Part shown: piece by piece, positions 8,021 to 15,632 of the stretch
Position numbering within the stretch: the first letter of the stretch is position 1
How the letters are laid out: the number at the start of each line of letters is the position of its first letter
From: a virus
Reading direction: 5' to 3' (one strand)
IMG/VR virus record: IMGVR_UViG_3300025070_000030
Span: 1-61,489 of that record
DNA: 61,489 bases
Notes under the pieces: model-generated
Database searches by the model: none
Told to the model about the DNA's origin: nothing
Seen by the model: the letters and a program-made list of their open reading frames with translations, nothing else
Program-made: the position numbers and the translations under genes

Positions 8021-8350
8021 TTACGTAATTTCAAGAATAGACAAAGCAACGTCTGCGCTAGATGCGACATTTGACGTAACTTTCAAGACATCACTTGCGT
8101 TCATAACTACTTTCTGTTCACCGCCCACAACAACAAGGCTGCTACCCACAGGAATAGGTGCATCCTTTACAATGTAGATATTGTCACCGTCATTGTTCTC
8201 AAGCTGTACATCTACCTCAATCTGTGAGGTGTGAATGTTTGCAATCGACATGCCAATGATTGTTGTTTCGGTAGAACCAGCACCAGTATGAACCGTGGCA
8301 GCGGAAGTGCCTACTCCAGTGTCTGTCACCAGTTTAAATGAGTTTGCCAT
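8021..8350 (-). CDS. Small beta-rich virion protein
   Basis: The 109-residue protein (MANSFKLVTDTGVG) is rich in Val, Thr and Ser with alternating hydrophobic residues, as expected for a small beta-sandwich. Its layout resembles the 119-residue product of 12301..12660, and both lie among tail genes. It is the first gene after a perfect consensus promoter (8371..8399) and has GAGGG before its ATG. It may be a tail or fibre-attachment protein. The identical copy at 61159..61488 is cut off from this promoter by the window end. Confidence 0.75.
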   Translation of the reverse strand: MANSFKLVTDTGVGTSAATVHTGAGSTETTIIGMSIANIHTSQIEVDVQLENNDGDNIYIVKDAPIPVGSSLVVVGGEQKVVMNASDVLKVTSNVASSADVALSILEIT

Positions 8351-8370
8351 TGGTATCCCTCTTCGGATAT

Positions 8371-8399
8371 ATTATAGATTGTTTTGCGTAGTTTGTCAA
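8371..8399 (-). promoter_or_regulatory. Consensus sigma-70 promoter upstream of the fibre genes
   Basis: On the minus strand TTGACA (8394-8399) and TATAAT (8371-8376) are separated by exactly 17 bases, a full match to the bacterial housekeeping consensus. The -35 box overlaps the last codons of the upstream fibre gene (stop at 8396). Transcription would start near 8364 and run into 8021..8350 and the S74 fibres. No phage RNA polymerase gene is seen, which fits use of the host enzyme. Confidence 0.85.
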
Positions 8400-10102
8400 C
8401 CCAAAGCAATCGCCATTGCTACGGCTGCGTTGTTCGCTTCTGTTACCGCAAAGGCTGTGGTGGCGATAGTTGTGTTGCTAGTCCCGGCAGACTGCGTTGT
8501 GCCTGTAACTGTGCTAGACAAAGAGCCGCCATTGATAGTTGGGCTGGTCAGGGTTTTGTTGGTCAGAGTCTGAGTGCCCGCTAGTGTTGTTACTGTGCTG
8601 TCGATAGCAAATGTAACAGTGTTACTGGACCCGCTGGTATCAATGCCGGTTCCTCCAGTAAAAGTCATAGTCTCGCTGTCAAGGTCAATAGACAACGCTC
8701 CACCACTATCCGCTTGGAAATCCAAATCAGATGCGGTGACCTGTGCGTCTACGTATGTCTTGATAGCTTTTGCAGAAGCAAGGGTGGTATCGGTGCCCGC
8801 TACGGATGACAGGTCAGTATCCAGAACACCAGACTTTAGGTTGTCCACTTCAATGTTGCTAACGGTGTTGTTGTCAGCATCAATGGTCTTGTTTGTAAGG
8901 GTGTCTGATGTTGCGCGACCTACAAGGGTATCTGTATCAGTAGGCAGGGTAATCGTCCCTGAGTTGCTAATGCTGCTAATTACAGGAGTTGTAAGGGTCT
9001 TGTTAGTAAGAGTCTGCGAACCTGCCAGTGTTGTAACGGTTGAGTCAATGGCAAAAGTAACGGCGTTACCTGAACCGCTTGTGTCGATTCCTGTACCACC
9101 AGTAAAGGTCATCGTTTCACTGTCGAGGTCAATCGACAACGCCCCGCCACTATCGGCTTGGAAGTCAAGGTCTTGTGCAGTTACTTGGCTGTCAACGTAC
9201 GCCTTGATAGACTGCTGCGTAGCCAGATGACTTGCGCTGTCTGATGACATATCATCTTCATCTTTGATAGACGTGCCAGATATGCTGCCGTTAAGAACTG
9301 CAGAAGTAAGAGTTTTGTTTGTTAGCGTGTCTGTAGTAGCACGTCCTACAAGTGTGTCTGTGCTAGTCGGCAGCGTAATCGTTCCGGAGTTGCTGATTGT
9401 AGCAATCACTGGAGCGGTCAAAGTTTTGTTGGTTAGAGTTTGCGAACCTGCAAGGGTTGTTACAGTAGAATCAATAGCAAAAGTAACGGCATTGCCGGAG
9501 CCGCTAGTGTCAATACCGGTACCACCAGTGAATGTGAGTGTTTCGCTGTCCAAGTCGATAGAGAGTGCGCCACCGGAATCCGCTTGGAAGTCAAGGTCTT
9601 CTGCTGTGAGTTGTGTATCGACGTAGGCTTTGATGGACTGTTGTGTGGCAAGCGCAGTAGCACTGTTAGACGACATGTTGTCTTCGTCTAGGATGTCCGT
9701 GACGGTTGTAGTCGGCATCGCAATGCTGTCTACATTTGCAACGCCGTCAATATACAGGTCTTTGAACTGCTTGCTAGACGCACCCAAGTCAATATCGTTA
9801 TTAGTTGTCGGCTCAACTACGCCGTCTTTGATAACAAGTTGTTCTACAGATGAACTAGATACGTCAATTGAAAATTCGATCTGATTGTTGGGGTTGTCGA
9901 TAACGACTTTGTTGAGTGGCGTGGTCTCTCCCGGATCACCAATGAGTCCAATGACCGGACCCTCGCCTGCCGTGCCATCGTGCTTGTGACCAGTAGTATT
10001 AACAAACGAAGCTAAAAGCTGGTTAAATTCGTCATTGGAATCTGCTGCATCAATAACGTCGCCATCAACGTAGGTTGACTGCCGTGCGGAATATCCTGCC
10101 AT
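8396..10102 (-). CDS. Tail fibre protein with three long internal repeats
   Basis: A 568-residue protein with a phage fibre N-terminus (MAGYSARQSTYVDGDVID, then NTTGHKHDG). From about residue 140 it carries three copies of a ~115-residue unit containing ATQQSIKAYVD, DLDFQADSGGALSIDL, TFTGGTGIDTSGS and LAGSQTLTNKTL; each unit reads as repeating beta structure. The C-terminus has the TIATTAFAVTEANNA motif common at the ends of fibre proteins. There is no S74 domain. The gene directly follows the nozzle gene and precedes the S74 fibres, so it may be the main fibre that anchors the others. The repeats are also similar as DNA, giving scope for copy-number change. Confidence 0.85.
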   Translation of the reverse strand: MAGYSARQSTYVDGDVIDAADSNDEFNQLLASFVNTTGHKHDGTAGEGPVIGLIGDPGETTPLNKVVIDNPNNQIEFSIDVSSSSVEQLVIKDGVVEPTTNNDIDLGASSKQFKDLYIDGVANVDSIAMPTTTVTDILDEDNMSSNSATALATQQSIKAYVDTQLTAEDLDFQADSGGALSIDLDSETLTFTGGTGIDTSGSGNAVTFAIDSTVTTLAGSQTLTNKTLTAPVIATISNSGTITLPTSTDTLVGRATTDTLTNKTLTSAVLNGSISGTSIKDEDDMSSDSASHLATQQSIKAYVDSQVTAQDLDFQADSGGALSIDLDSETMTFTGGTGIDTSGSGNAVTFAIDSTVTTLAGSQTLTNKTLTTPVISSISNSGTITLPTDTDTLVGRATSDTLTNKTIDADNNTVSNIEVDNLKSGVLDTDLSSVAGTDTTLASAKAIKTYVDAQVTASDLDFQADSGGALSIDLDSETMTFTGGTGIDTSGSSNTVTFAIDSTVTTLAGTQTLTNKTLTSPTINGGSLSSTVTGTTQSAGTSNTTIATTAFAVTEANNAAVAMAIALG

Positions 10103-11635
10103 TTAACGTCTCCCTCCCGGAGTAAATTCTAATTGATAGCCCTTGATTGAAAAGGGTGCGAGACCGCTACGGTCATCTACACGCACACCCACTGTAAATC
10201 CGCCGCCCTCTACAGACTGACGTACCAGAGGTGCGCCTGACGATCCATACACCGCAGTGCCATACTTACTGATTGGATCACCGTAGATGGCTGCACTACC
10301 GCCCGTAGCCAAAGCGTACTGAGCAGGCTGTGGCACGTCGGAAGAGTTAAAATCATATCTGATCCTGAAGTTAGAATCGACAGTGCCTTCGTTTTCGTAG
10401 TTCCAGATAATTCGCTGCATCAACTTGCGAATACCTGCATCTCCCATGTTCAAGTCAGGAGAACGATATCGTGCGGGTATATTAGTGCCATCAAAGCTGT
10501 TGCCATCATCGTGCTTGTACACGTATCCGTCGTGACCGCCGTGAACGATTGTTTCGGTGTTATCTATGAAGCCGGAAGCCATGCAGGCGGGTTTGATGCC
10601 CTGCAAGTCAGCGTACTCAAACCCCATGCCGCCGCCTTCTGCTGCCTGTTTCATTACGGCAGCTACGCCATTTGCTCCCGTCTCTACGGTAGCGTCCGCA
10701 GCAAAAAAAAGGCGGTACTGACTCTTGTTACGAATAACAGTAGAAGAAATTCTGTCGAGGCTGATATTAGTGAGCAGGAGTCTGTCCTGTATCTGCTTCG
10801 ATACGGTACCAAGTTCTACGTCTCCGATGCGGGCCGTACCAGCAAGAGTGCGAAGCCCGTCCGGAGCGAGATATATGATGTCACCACCAAGTTCTTGAAT
10901 GCTGTGCTGGCTTACGCAACCGATTCTGCGAGTTACGGGCTGCAGTTGAAAGTCAGCAATGGACGTGCCGGTAAGTTGATGAATTTGATCTTCACAAAAA
11001 ATAAACAACGAGTTACGAAAAGTAACTAGCTGTACGACTGCACTGTCTACCTTGATAGACCCTGCGCCGTTTGCTGCAGAAAAATCTGTTTCGCTAAAGG
11101 GTGCAGAAAACACGATCTCTTGGGGGTTAGATGACATGCCCGCAAAGAACATGTGATTCTTGTGTAAGGCTACCGTAGAGGGATCAGCAGGTGCGCCAGT
11201 AGTGTTTACAGCAGTAACGGAACTGTTATTAAATATAGCAGCGTTATTAACGCCGTCTACATAGATTATCTTTTCAGTGTTGTCAAAATTGTACGTAACA
11301 AAACTGTATCTTTCTGCATTGGTACGGCCTGTCTGAATAGCAGTCCACGATCCAGTCGTGCCACCCTTAAATACCTTTTCTCCCCGCGCAGCAATAATGT
11401 TGCCCTTGTATATTGCTACACCAAGAACCTTTTCTGTGGATGCGCTTGTCTGGGGTACAATATTGGAATTGTACTTAGAAAAACCATTAATACGACGGTA
11501 ACCACCCGAAATATCTGGCTCAAAATTGATAAGTTCAAGGGCCGCACCGGGAGGCATGGAAAACGAGTCCCTGTTGAGAATGAGTCCACCATTTAGCTTT
11601 ACAACAAAGGGACTTAATAGAGAAGTATCTGGCAT
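10103..11635 (-). CDS. Tail nozzle/tubular protein B-like (beta-propeller)
   Basis: The 510-residue product begins with a virion-type N-terminus (GGLILNRDSFSMPPGAALELINFEP, quoted in part: PPGAALELINFEPD) and continues with repeated beta-strand motifs such as GVAIYKGNIIAARG and NHMFFAGMSSNP, like the propeller of P22 gp10 and T7 gp12-type tail nozzle proteins. The C-terminus includes IKGYQLEFTPGGRR. It follows the gp11-like adaptor gene with a one-base overlap, the usual adaptor-nozzle order in podoviruses. It would close the tail tube and carry the fibres. The specific family is inferred from motifs and order. Confidence 0.8.
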   Translation of the reverse strand: MPDTSLLSPFVVKLNGGLILNRDSFSMPPGAALELINFEPDISGGYRRINGFSKYNSNIVPQTSASTEKVLGVAIYKGNIIAARGEKVFKGGTTGSWTAIQTGRTNAERYSFVTYNFDNTEKIIYVDGVNNAAIFNNSSVTAVNTTGAPADPSTVALHKNHMFFAGMSSNPQEIVFSAPFSETDFSAANGAGSIKVDSAVVQLVTFRNSLFIFCEDQIHQLTGTSIADFQLQPVTRRIGCVSQHSIQELGGDIIYLAPDGLRTLAGTARIGDVELGTVSKQIQDRLLLTNISLDRISSTVIRNKSQYRLFFAADATVETGANGVAAVMKQAAEGGGMGFEYADLQGIKPACMASGFIDNTETIVHGGHDGYVYKHDDGNSFDGTNIPARYRSPDLNMGDAGIRKLMQRIIWNYENEGTVDSNFRIRYDFNSSDVPQPAQYALATGGSAAIYGDPISKYGTAVYGSSGAPLVRQSVEGGGFTVGVRVDDRSGLAPFSIKGYQLEFTPGGRR

Positions 11636-12297
11636 TAGACGGCTCTCATGTAGTCCTTGCGATTAATCAGTTCGATACGCATACGAGACAATCCTTCTGT
11701 GTAATCTCGCAATGCAAGCTGTGAGAATTGTACGTCGGATCGTAGCATGTGTGCGTAGTACCTAGCGCGATTTACAATAACGTCGTGAAATCTTTCTGGA
11801 ATAGTAGGCGTGTCTGTGTTTGCGGACATGTCGGTGACTGTCTTATAGTAGTAGTACCTAACGGTGTAGGTGGACACGTCTGGTACAGGAGACAATCCTA
11901 GCTTTTGGTCAGGCGTTTTATAAATAAACTCCGGCAGGGCACGTGAACCCGTGTCAGGATTTGTATCGGCCTCATTGTGTCGATCTAAATACTCATTAAA
12001 TGAAAGATACCTTAGTTTTTTTTCTGCTGTTGATGCGGATTCTTGTACAGTAAAGCTGTCATAATTAACAGTCTTCGCATCTGATTCTCTGGCGTACTCT
12101 GCTGTTCCTGCAGTAGTTGTGAAAGATTGGCTAACAACGGTAAACGGCCACTCGACTTCAGAGTTGATAATGTCACGTTGAGCCTTGTTGATAAAATCAG
12201 AAACAGATGTTTGTATACCCCTAGTCGAAGCCACGTTAGTGATTTCAACCTCGTTGATCTCTCGAAGAACAGCATTGCAGAGTTGGAGATAGTTCAT
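11635..12297 (-). CDS. Head-tail adaptor / tail tubular protein A-like
   Basis: The 220-residue protein starts MNYLQLCNAVLREINEVEI and has the typical pattern of gp11-like adaptors: an N-terminal helical pair ending in AQRDIINSEVEWPF, a beta domain with a YTVRYYYYKTVTDM strand, and a C-terminal helix DVIVNRARYYAHMLRSD. These proteins form the dodecameric ring between portal and nozzle. Its position before the nozzle gene supports this. The start ATG at 12297 lies three bases after the upstream stop. Confidence 0.85.
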   Translation of the reverse strand: MNYLQLCNAVLREINEVEITNVASTRGIQTSVSDFINKAQRDIINSEVEWPFTVVSQSFTTTAGTAEYARESDAKTVNYDSFTVQESASTAEKKLRYLSFNEYLDRHNEADTNPDTGSRALPEFIYKTPDQKLGLSPVPDVSTYTVRYYYYKTVTDMSANTDTPTIPERFHDVIVNRARYYAHMLRSDVQFSQLALRDYTEGLSRMRIELINRKDYMRAV

Positions 12298-12300
12298 GTC

Positions 12301-12660
12301 TTACCTGTGAGGTTCATAAAATTCTTCGGCAGCAACGACGACTGTCAAAGTGTCAGCAGTACCTGCAGCTACGATAATCTTGTCACCCGCGTGGCAGTAG
12401 AGAGGTTTGTCTACTGTAAAAAGTGATTCAGAACCCTTGCCTGTCACTGCGTGGGACGAAAACAATGTGTATGTAGTCGAAGTATTAGCTTCGTGAAACT
12501 TTAGAGTGTAGTTACGATTACTAGAATCGCTGTTGGTTATCAGGACGTGTTCAATGTGAGACGAAAAGTTTGCCGGAACAACGTAGCAATCCGTATCATT
12601 CGTATTTGTCAACGCTTTTGCTTGGGTAACAAACTTGGAGCCTCCATTTAATACTGGCAT
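12301..12660 (-). CDS. Small beta-rich virion protein (tail/head completion)
   Basis: A 119-residue Thr/Ser/Val-rich protein (MPVLNGGSKFVTQAKALTN) with alternating hydrophobics, consistent with a single beta-sandwich. It resembles 8021..8350 in size and style. It stands directly upstream of the adaptor gene with a four-base gap, suggesting a virion component acting at the head-tail junction or as a decoration protein. No catalytic motif is seen. Confidence 0.7.
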   Translation of the reverse strand: MPVLNGGSKFVTQAKALTNTNDTDCYVVPANFSSHIEHVLITNSDSSNRNYTLKFHEANTSTTYTLFSSHAVTGKGSESLFTVDKPLYCHAGDKIIVAAGTADTLTVVVAAEEFYEPHR

Positions 12661-12672
12661 ATCTAGTACCCG

Positions 12673-12879
12673 TTAAGTTTCGCTATGAAGAACTTCAAGC
12701 GCATCCAGCTTGTCTTGAGCATCTGCCCAGTTTGCGACTGCCTTGTCCATTTCCTCAAGCAACTGCGGATGTTCACCGATAGCCGCCGGATTGTTTGTGT
12801 AATTTGCGTATACAAATAGCGCATCTTTTTTTTGAGCCTCGTACTTGTGCTTCAGGGCTTCGTAGGCAAGTCGTTTCAT
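12673..12879 (-). CDS. Small helical protein of unknown function
   Basis: Sixty-eight residues, mostly charged helix (KRLAYEALKHKYEAQKKDAL, then EEMDKAVANWADAQDKLDALE). The start is placed at ATG 12879 because GGGAG lies seven bases before it; an ATG at 12900 would place that ribosome-binding site inside the gene. It is the first gene of the adaptor-nozzle-fibre run, next to the membrane-protein cassette. A coiled-coil structural role is possible. Confidence 0.65.
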   Translation of the reverse strand: MKRLAYEALKHKYEAQKKDALFVYANYTNNPAAIGEHPQLLEEMDKAVANWADAQDKLDALEVLHSET

Positions 12880-12930
12880 GTCTGTCTCCCTGTTAGTCAT
12901 TATACACCTATTTATTTAAATTAGCAAGAA

Positions 12931-13626
12931 TTATTTTCTTGACTTTTCGATTGCTTCGAATGTTTCGCGCATTGTGGGAGGTTTTTCGTTTTTGGGGTCG
13001 TACTTGCACTGTATCTCTTTGGGAAAGAATTCGTGAAAGTCTATCCAGACTTGATCTACGGTGTTGTTGGCTCCGTGATATATACAGACTCGTTGGTTGT
13101 CTATCTTAGTGCAGCCCTTGAGCCTACAGGTTACATACTCTGGGTCTGCAGCGTTAGCAACTGTGCCTTTGAGAAACAAAACAAAACCGAAAAGAAGACC
13201 TATACCAAAAGTAACCATGACTATCCATGCTACAATCTCTACAAACTTGTGCCTACGTTGCCGTTGTTTGTATAATGTTTCTTGGCGTTGCTTGCGAATC
13301 TGGCCTTCCATGCGAACAAGTTCGTCCCACTTGGACTTACCCATCGTCATGCCAATCCAGTTTTGTAACTCTCTGCGCTGGCTTTCTGCCTTTTGTTTGG
13401 CAGCAAACGTCTCCATCGCTTCTTGTTCTACAGACTTACCGGCAAACAGCTTTTTAAAGATAGGAGGGTTTTTTGCCTCTTTCTCCAGCATGTCCAAATC
13501 AGACATGGCACCCATCCAGCGGGACAGATCAGAGGCCATTGCCTCAATATCACGTCCTACTTGAAAGCCCTTTTTGATTGCACCGAATGCAGCCGATGCG
13601 GTAGCCATCGCGCTAATGGGGTCCAT
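12931..13626 (-). CDS. Membrane-anchored protein with DPI-type N-terminus
   Basis: Read from ATG 13626 (TGATG overlap with the upstream stop), the protein has 231 residues: MDPISAMATASAAFG and an Ala/Gly-rich amphipathic N-terminus, a charged helical middle (about 45-135), a TM helix (about 140-162, IVAWIVMVTFGIGLLFGFVLF) and a C-terminal domain with four cysteines (TCRLKGC, VCIYHG, IQCKYD). That last part is absent from the shorter paralogue 746..1207. The topology suggests a cytoplasmic N-terminus and a disulphide-bonded periplasmic domain. It may belong to the lysis machinery; a spanin-like role is only a guess. Confidence 0.75.
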   Translation of the reverse strand: MDPISAMATASAAFGAIKKGFQVGRDIEAMASDLSRWMGAMSDLDMLEKEAKNPPIFKKLFAGKSVEQEAMETFAAKQKAESQRRELQNWIGMTMGKSKWDELVRMEGQIRKQRQETLYKQRQRRHKFVEIVAWIVMVTFGIGLLFGFVLFLKGTVANAADPEYVTCRLKGCTKIDNQRVCIYHGANNTVDQVWIDFHEFFPKEIQCKYDPKNEKPPTMRETFEAIEKSRK

Positions 13627-13817
13627 CAGTATACCTTTACGTTGCCGTCTGTTATGAACTTCGGCACACAATATGCCGTTATTAGGTTGCCTTGTTTGTG
13701 TAGGGTTTGTGCGTACCAAACGCACTCTCGTAGGTCTTTGAAGTGCATGTCCTTGCTGACCAGCTTCTTGTCATCTCCTACGCCTACGAAAACAAAAAGA
13801 AGAAAAACATGTACCAT
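13626..13817 (-). CDS. Small exported protein with N-terminal hydrophobic segment
   Basis: The 63-residue product begins MVHVFLLFVFVGVG, a likely signal peptide or anchor, followed by a short domain with HFKDLREC and ITAYCVPKF. The pattern matches 1207..1389. In both places the gene is translationally coupled to the following DPI-type membrane protein (TGATG), so the two products probably act together. No known domain is recognised. Confidence 0.7.
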   Translation of the reverse strand: MVHVFLLFVFVGVGDDKKLVSKDMHFKDLRECVWYAQTLHKQGNLITAYCVPKFITDGNVKVY

Positions 13818-13821
13818 TGAT

Positions 13822-14025
13822 TTAGGTAAAAGCTACAGGCTTACCCTTTTTCATAAGTTCTATAGCCTTTTTGGAGGGACGATCTGGACGAGTTATGCCT
13901 TTTCTACGAGTTGGGTACGGTCCACGTCTGTTTTTAATACCCTGCTGCATATCATGCCGTATGCTTCCCTGATCATAGCTTAAAGTTTTTTCAGCACTTT
14001 CTTCTGCAGGTCTACCTCTAGCCAT
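13822..14025 (-). CDS. Small basic protein
   Basis: The 67-residue product starts at ATG 14025, with GGAG nine bases upstream; the open frame extends further but overlaps the upstream gene heavily. It reads MARGRPAEESAEKTLSYD at the start and has a Lys/Arg-rich C-terminal half (RRGPYPTRRKGITRPDRPSK). The charge suggests nucleic-acid or envelope binding. It overlaps the preceding gene by eight bases. Confidence 0.6.
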   Translation of the reverse strand: MARGRPAEESAEKTLSYDQGSIRHDMQQGIKNRRGPYPTRRKGITRPDRPSKKAIELMKKGKPVAFT

Positions 14026-14266
14026 ACGTTTTTTCTCCACTGCCATGTGCCTTACGAGGCTGCGACTTAGAATACACCTTACCACCCATAGCCTGTTTTC
14101 TACGCATACCGTCAAACATACCCGCACCCTCAAATTGATGGAGAGAGTCAATCAGCACGTCTCTGTCAAGAACTTTACCATCCTTGTCTTTACCCGAAAA
14201 ACCTACGCTACGTGCAATAGAGAGTAGTTCACGGGTACTCATTTTTTCAAAAAATTCTAAAGACAT
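14018..14266 (-). CDS. Small protein with SAP/Rho-N-like helical N-terminus
   Basis: Eighty-two residues from ATG 14266, which overlaps the lysozyme stop as TGATG. The N-terminal half (FEKMSTRELLSIARSVGFSG, then LDRDVLIDSLHQFEG) has the helix-turn-helix spacing of SAP or Rho N-terminal-like domains; the C-terminal third is basic and disordered. That reading is tentative. The gene is embedded in the lysis cassette. Confidence 0.6.
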   Translation of the reverse strand: MSLEFFEKMSTRELLSIARSVGFSGKDKDGKVLDRDVLIDSLHQFEGAGMFDGMRRKQAMGGKVYSKSQPRKAHGSGEKTYG

Positions 14267-14751
14267 CAAAACTCTCCTGACTTCATTGCATCAGACAACT
14301 TCTTGGCCCGCGACTTTACTTGACGTGCCCAGCGGGAGTCCATCATCTCAATGCTGGCAGCATCAAAGTTGTTCTCGTGTATTGCATTCCACATCTTCTT
14401 GAACTTGCAGAGACGAGGCACACCCATGTTAAATGCCATGTCCATCAAGATAAGCTGGCGTACAGCATCTAAATCTTTGACGCAGGGATGTACCTGACAC
14501 AACTCGTTCTCTACAATCTTGATGTCGTTCATGGCAAGGTAACGTGCGTCTGCCTCACTAATACCGTTGGTGTACACGATGGCCATGTTAGGGATGTCCA
14601 TGTATTCCAGTTCTTCTGGGCTGATACCTCTGTCTTTGAGGTTGCGACCTATACCTATAGTCTCTATGCCCAAACTGTCTTCGTACACGGTAAGCACCAT
14701 GCCCTCGTGTTCGATTAGTTTGTCCAAGAAGTGTGATGCGTTGTACTTCAT
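14266..14751 (-). CDS. Endolysin, T4-type lysozyme (GH24)
   Basis: The 161-residue protein carries the full GH24 catalytic layout: Glu16 in HEG, Asp25 in YED and Thr31 in ETIGIGRNL, matching the Glu-Asp-Thr triad and spacing of T4 lysozyme. The length is usual for the family. It would cleave the N-acetylmuramic acid to N-acetylglucosamine bond of host peptidoglycan at the end of infection. No signal peptide is seen, so a holin is needed; candidates lie just upstream at 15243..15632 and 14910..15116. Its ATG overlaps the stop of the preceding small gene as ATGA. Confidence 0.92.
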   Translation of the reverse strand: MKYNASHFLDKLIEHEGMVLTVYEDSLGIETIGIGRNLKDRGISPEELEYMDIPNMAIVYTNGISEADARYLAMNDIKIVENELCQVHPCVKDLDAVRQLILMDMAFNMGVPRLCKFKKMWNAIHENNFDAASIEMMDSRWARQVKSRAKKLSDAMKSGEF

Positions 14752-14900
14752 TTTTTGTGTACCTTTTGTACGTCAAAAGACGCACGGGTTGATGCGCCTT
14801 TGTGTGGCTTGTATCCACCGGGAGGGTTTTTCATAAGTTTAAAAGTCTTACCGGATTTCATCCAGTGAAAGCCCTTTGGGGCTGGTACTGACTTCTTCAT
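14748..14900 (-). CDS. Small basic conserved protein upstream of lysozyme
   Basis: A 50-residue gene with ATG at 14898-14900 and TGA overlapping the lysozyme ATG. The ribosome-binding site AGGAG lies eight bases upstream and is one of the clearest in the operon. The product reads MKKSVPAPKGFHWMKSGK at its start and is basic with Gly/Pro turns. Similar short proteins occur in marine podoviruses, from memory. Coupling to the lysozyme suggests a lysis-related or simply co-expressed role. Confidence 0.7.
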   Translation of the reverse strand: MKKSVPAPKGFHWMKSGKTFKLMKNPPGGYKPHKGASTRASFDVQKVHKK

Positions 14901-14909
14901 TATTATCTC

Positions 14910-15116
14910 CTAATGCTTTTCATGTCCCAACCACACCGCAAATGCACCGGTCATGGCCCCCGTGACTACACTTACTAGACCTGCTTGTGCGTTTGTCGGA
15001 TCGGGCAGAGTCATAAACCACTCCACTACTCTCCACGCTGATACAGACATCATTAGCATCATCAAGCGGGGTAGTATCTTCCACTTGAGAAACCGTTCCA
15101 TTGTGACTTCGGCCAT
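14910..15116 (-). CDS. Small two-TM membrane protein, putative holin-like
   Basis: Sixty-eight residues with two hydrophobic segments (about 15-37 and 45-64) joined by a short Pro/Asp loop and ending in GHEKH. It lies between the 3TM holin and the lysozyme, so it may be a second holin, an antiholin or another lysis regulator. A close paralogue (70..273) occurs at the left end of the window. Start ATG 15116 has AAGGA upstream. Confidence 0.72.
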   Translation of the reverse strand: MAEVTMERFLKWKILPRLMMLMMSVSAWRVVEWFMTLPDPTNAQAGLVSVVTGAMTGAFAVWLGHEKH

Positions 15117-15126
15117 GTTGCATTCC

Positions 15127-15246
15127 TTACTTGCACAGGTCTTCGTATTTAGTCGAGTGCAATCTGTGCCGCGACAAGTCTCCTACGTAGTCAGGAGTAA
15201 TCACGTGCTTAAATACGGCGTTTAAAATCTTTTTTATCAAGGTCAT
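15127..15246 (-). CDS. Very small protein coupled to the holin
   Basis: A 39-residue frame starting with ATG 15246, overlapping the holin stop as ATGA. The sequence is MTLIKKILNAVFKHVITPDY and onward, with an amphipathic N-terminal helix and a polar C-terminus containing one cysteine. Its position between two membrane-protein genes and the start-stop overlap argue that it is translated. Function unknown. Confidence 0.55.
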   Translation of the reverse strand: MTLIKKILNAVFKHVITPDYVGDLSRHRLHSTKYEDLCK

Positions 15247-15632
15247 TTTTTTCCAAAGAATTTTGTTGCGCTGCGGACTCCAAAGCTTGCAGCAACAATA
15301 ACGCCCAAGCTGTACTGGTACCATTCAGGCATTTGCTCCAGTTGTTGAAATCCATGTGATACGACATCTTCCATTCCGGGTATAAAGGCTAGTATTAGTG
15401 GTACAGAAAACAAGATGACTAGCCATTCATCTTTCCACGAGTTTTGGGCACCCTTGATTGCTTCTAAATCCCAGTCAATCTCACCCGTCGCCTTTTTTTC
15501 CATAATAGCCGCTTCAGCTTTGGACGTTGCGACCTTCGCCATAGTCTTTGCTTTTTTTGTTTCAACCGTTCCTTCAAGCCACGTACCTGCTAGTTGTGTG
15601 ATTGGTCCGATAAGTAGGTTTAGCATTTCCAC
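15243..15632 (-). CDS. Holin of the 3TM family (GTA holin-like)
   Basis: The 129-residue protein fits the 3TM holin family described for gene-transfer-agent release: GTWLEGTVETKKAK near the N-terminus, a charged helix, then SWKDEWLVILFSVPLILAF and PEWYQYSLGVIVAASFGV as the C-terminal TM segments. These motifs (SWKDEW, PEWYQY) are characteristic. It would permeabilise the inner membrane so that the lysozyme at 14266..14751 reaches the cell wall. It overlaps the preceding small basic gene by 13 bases or lies just after it, depending on the start used. Confidence 0.85.
   Translation of the reverse strand: MEMLNLLIGPITQLAGTWLEGTVETKKAKTMAKVATSKAEAAIMEKKATGEIDWDLEAIKGAQNSWKDEWLVILFSVPLILAFIPGMEDVVSHGFQQLEQMPEWYQYSLGVIVAASFGVRSATKFFGKK

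Larger units (their letters stand above)
3834..8351. repeat. Long direct repeat, copy 1 (about 4.5 kb)
   Basis: Base-by-base reading shows this segment repeated at 56972..61489, offset 53138, with no difference noticed. The left boundary is a mismatch at 3833 (A here, G at 56971); to its left the copies stay similar but diverge. The right boundary cannot be seen because the window ends one base before copy 2 could diverge. It holds the 5' part of a fibre gene, the 81-residue gene, two complete fibre genes and a small structural gene. The layout fits a circularly permuted genome of 53138 bp read past its origin, with 1-3833 as an alternative branch. Confidence 0.9.

Noticed and set aside
3834-8351. 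Interpretation of the long repeat as terminal repeats of a linear genome
   Set aside because: Copy 1 is preceded by 3.8 kb of unique sequence, so it is not at a molecule end, and 4.5 kb would be very long for podoviral terminal repeats.
8574-9230. A 218-codon plus-strand frame inside the repeat-bearing fibre gene
   Set aside because: It is the mirror of repetitive Thr/Ser/Val-rich coding sequence; it follows the repeat period, has no ribosome-binding site and runs against the operon.
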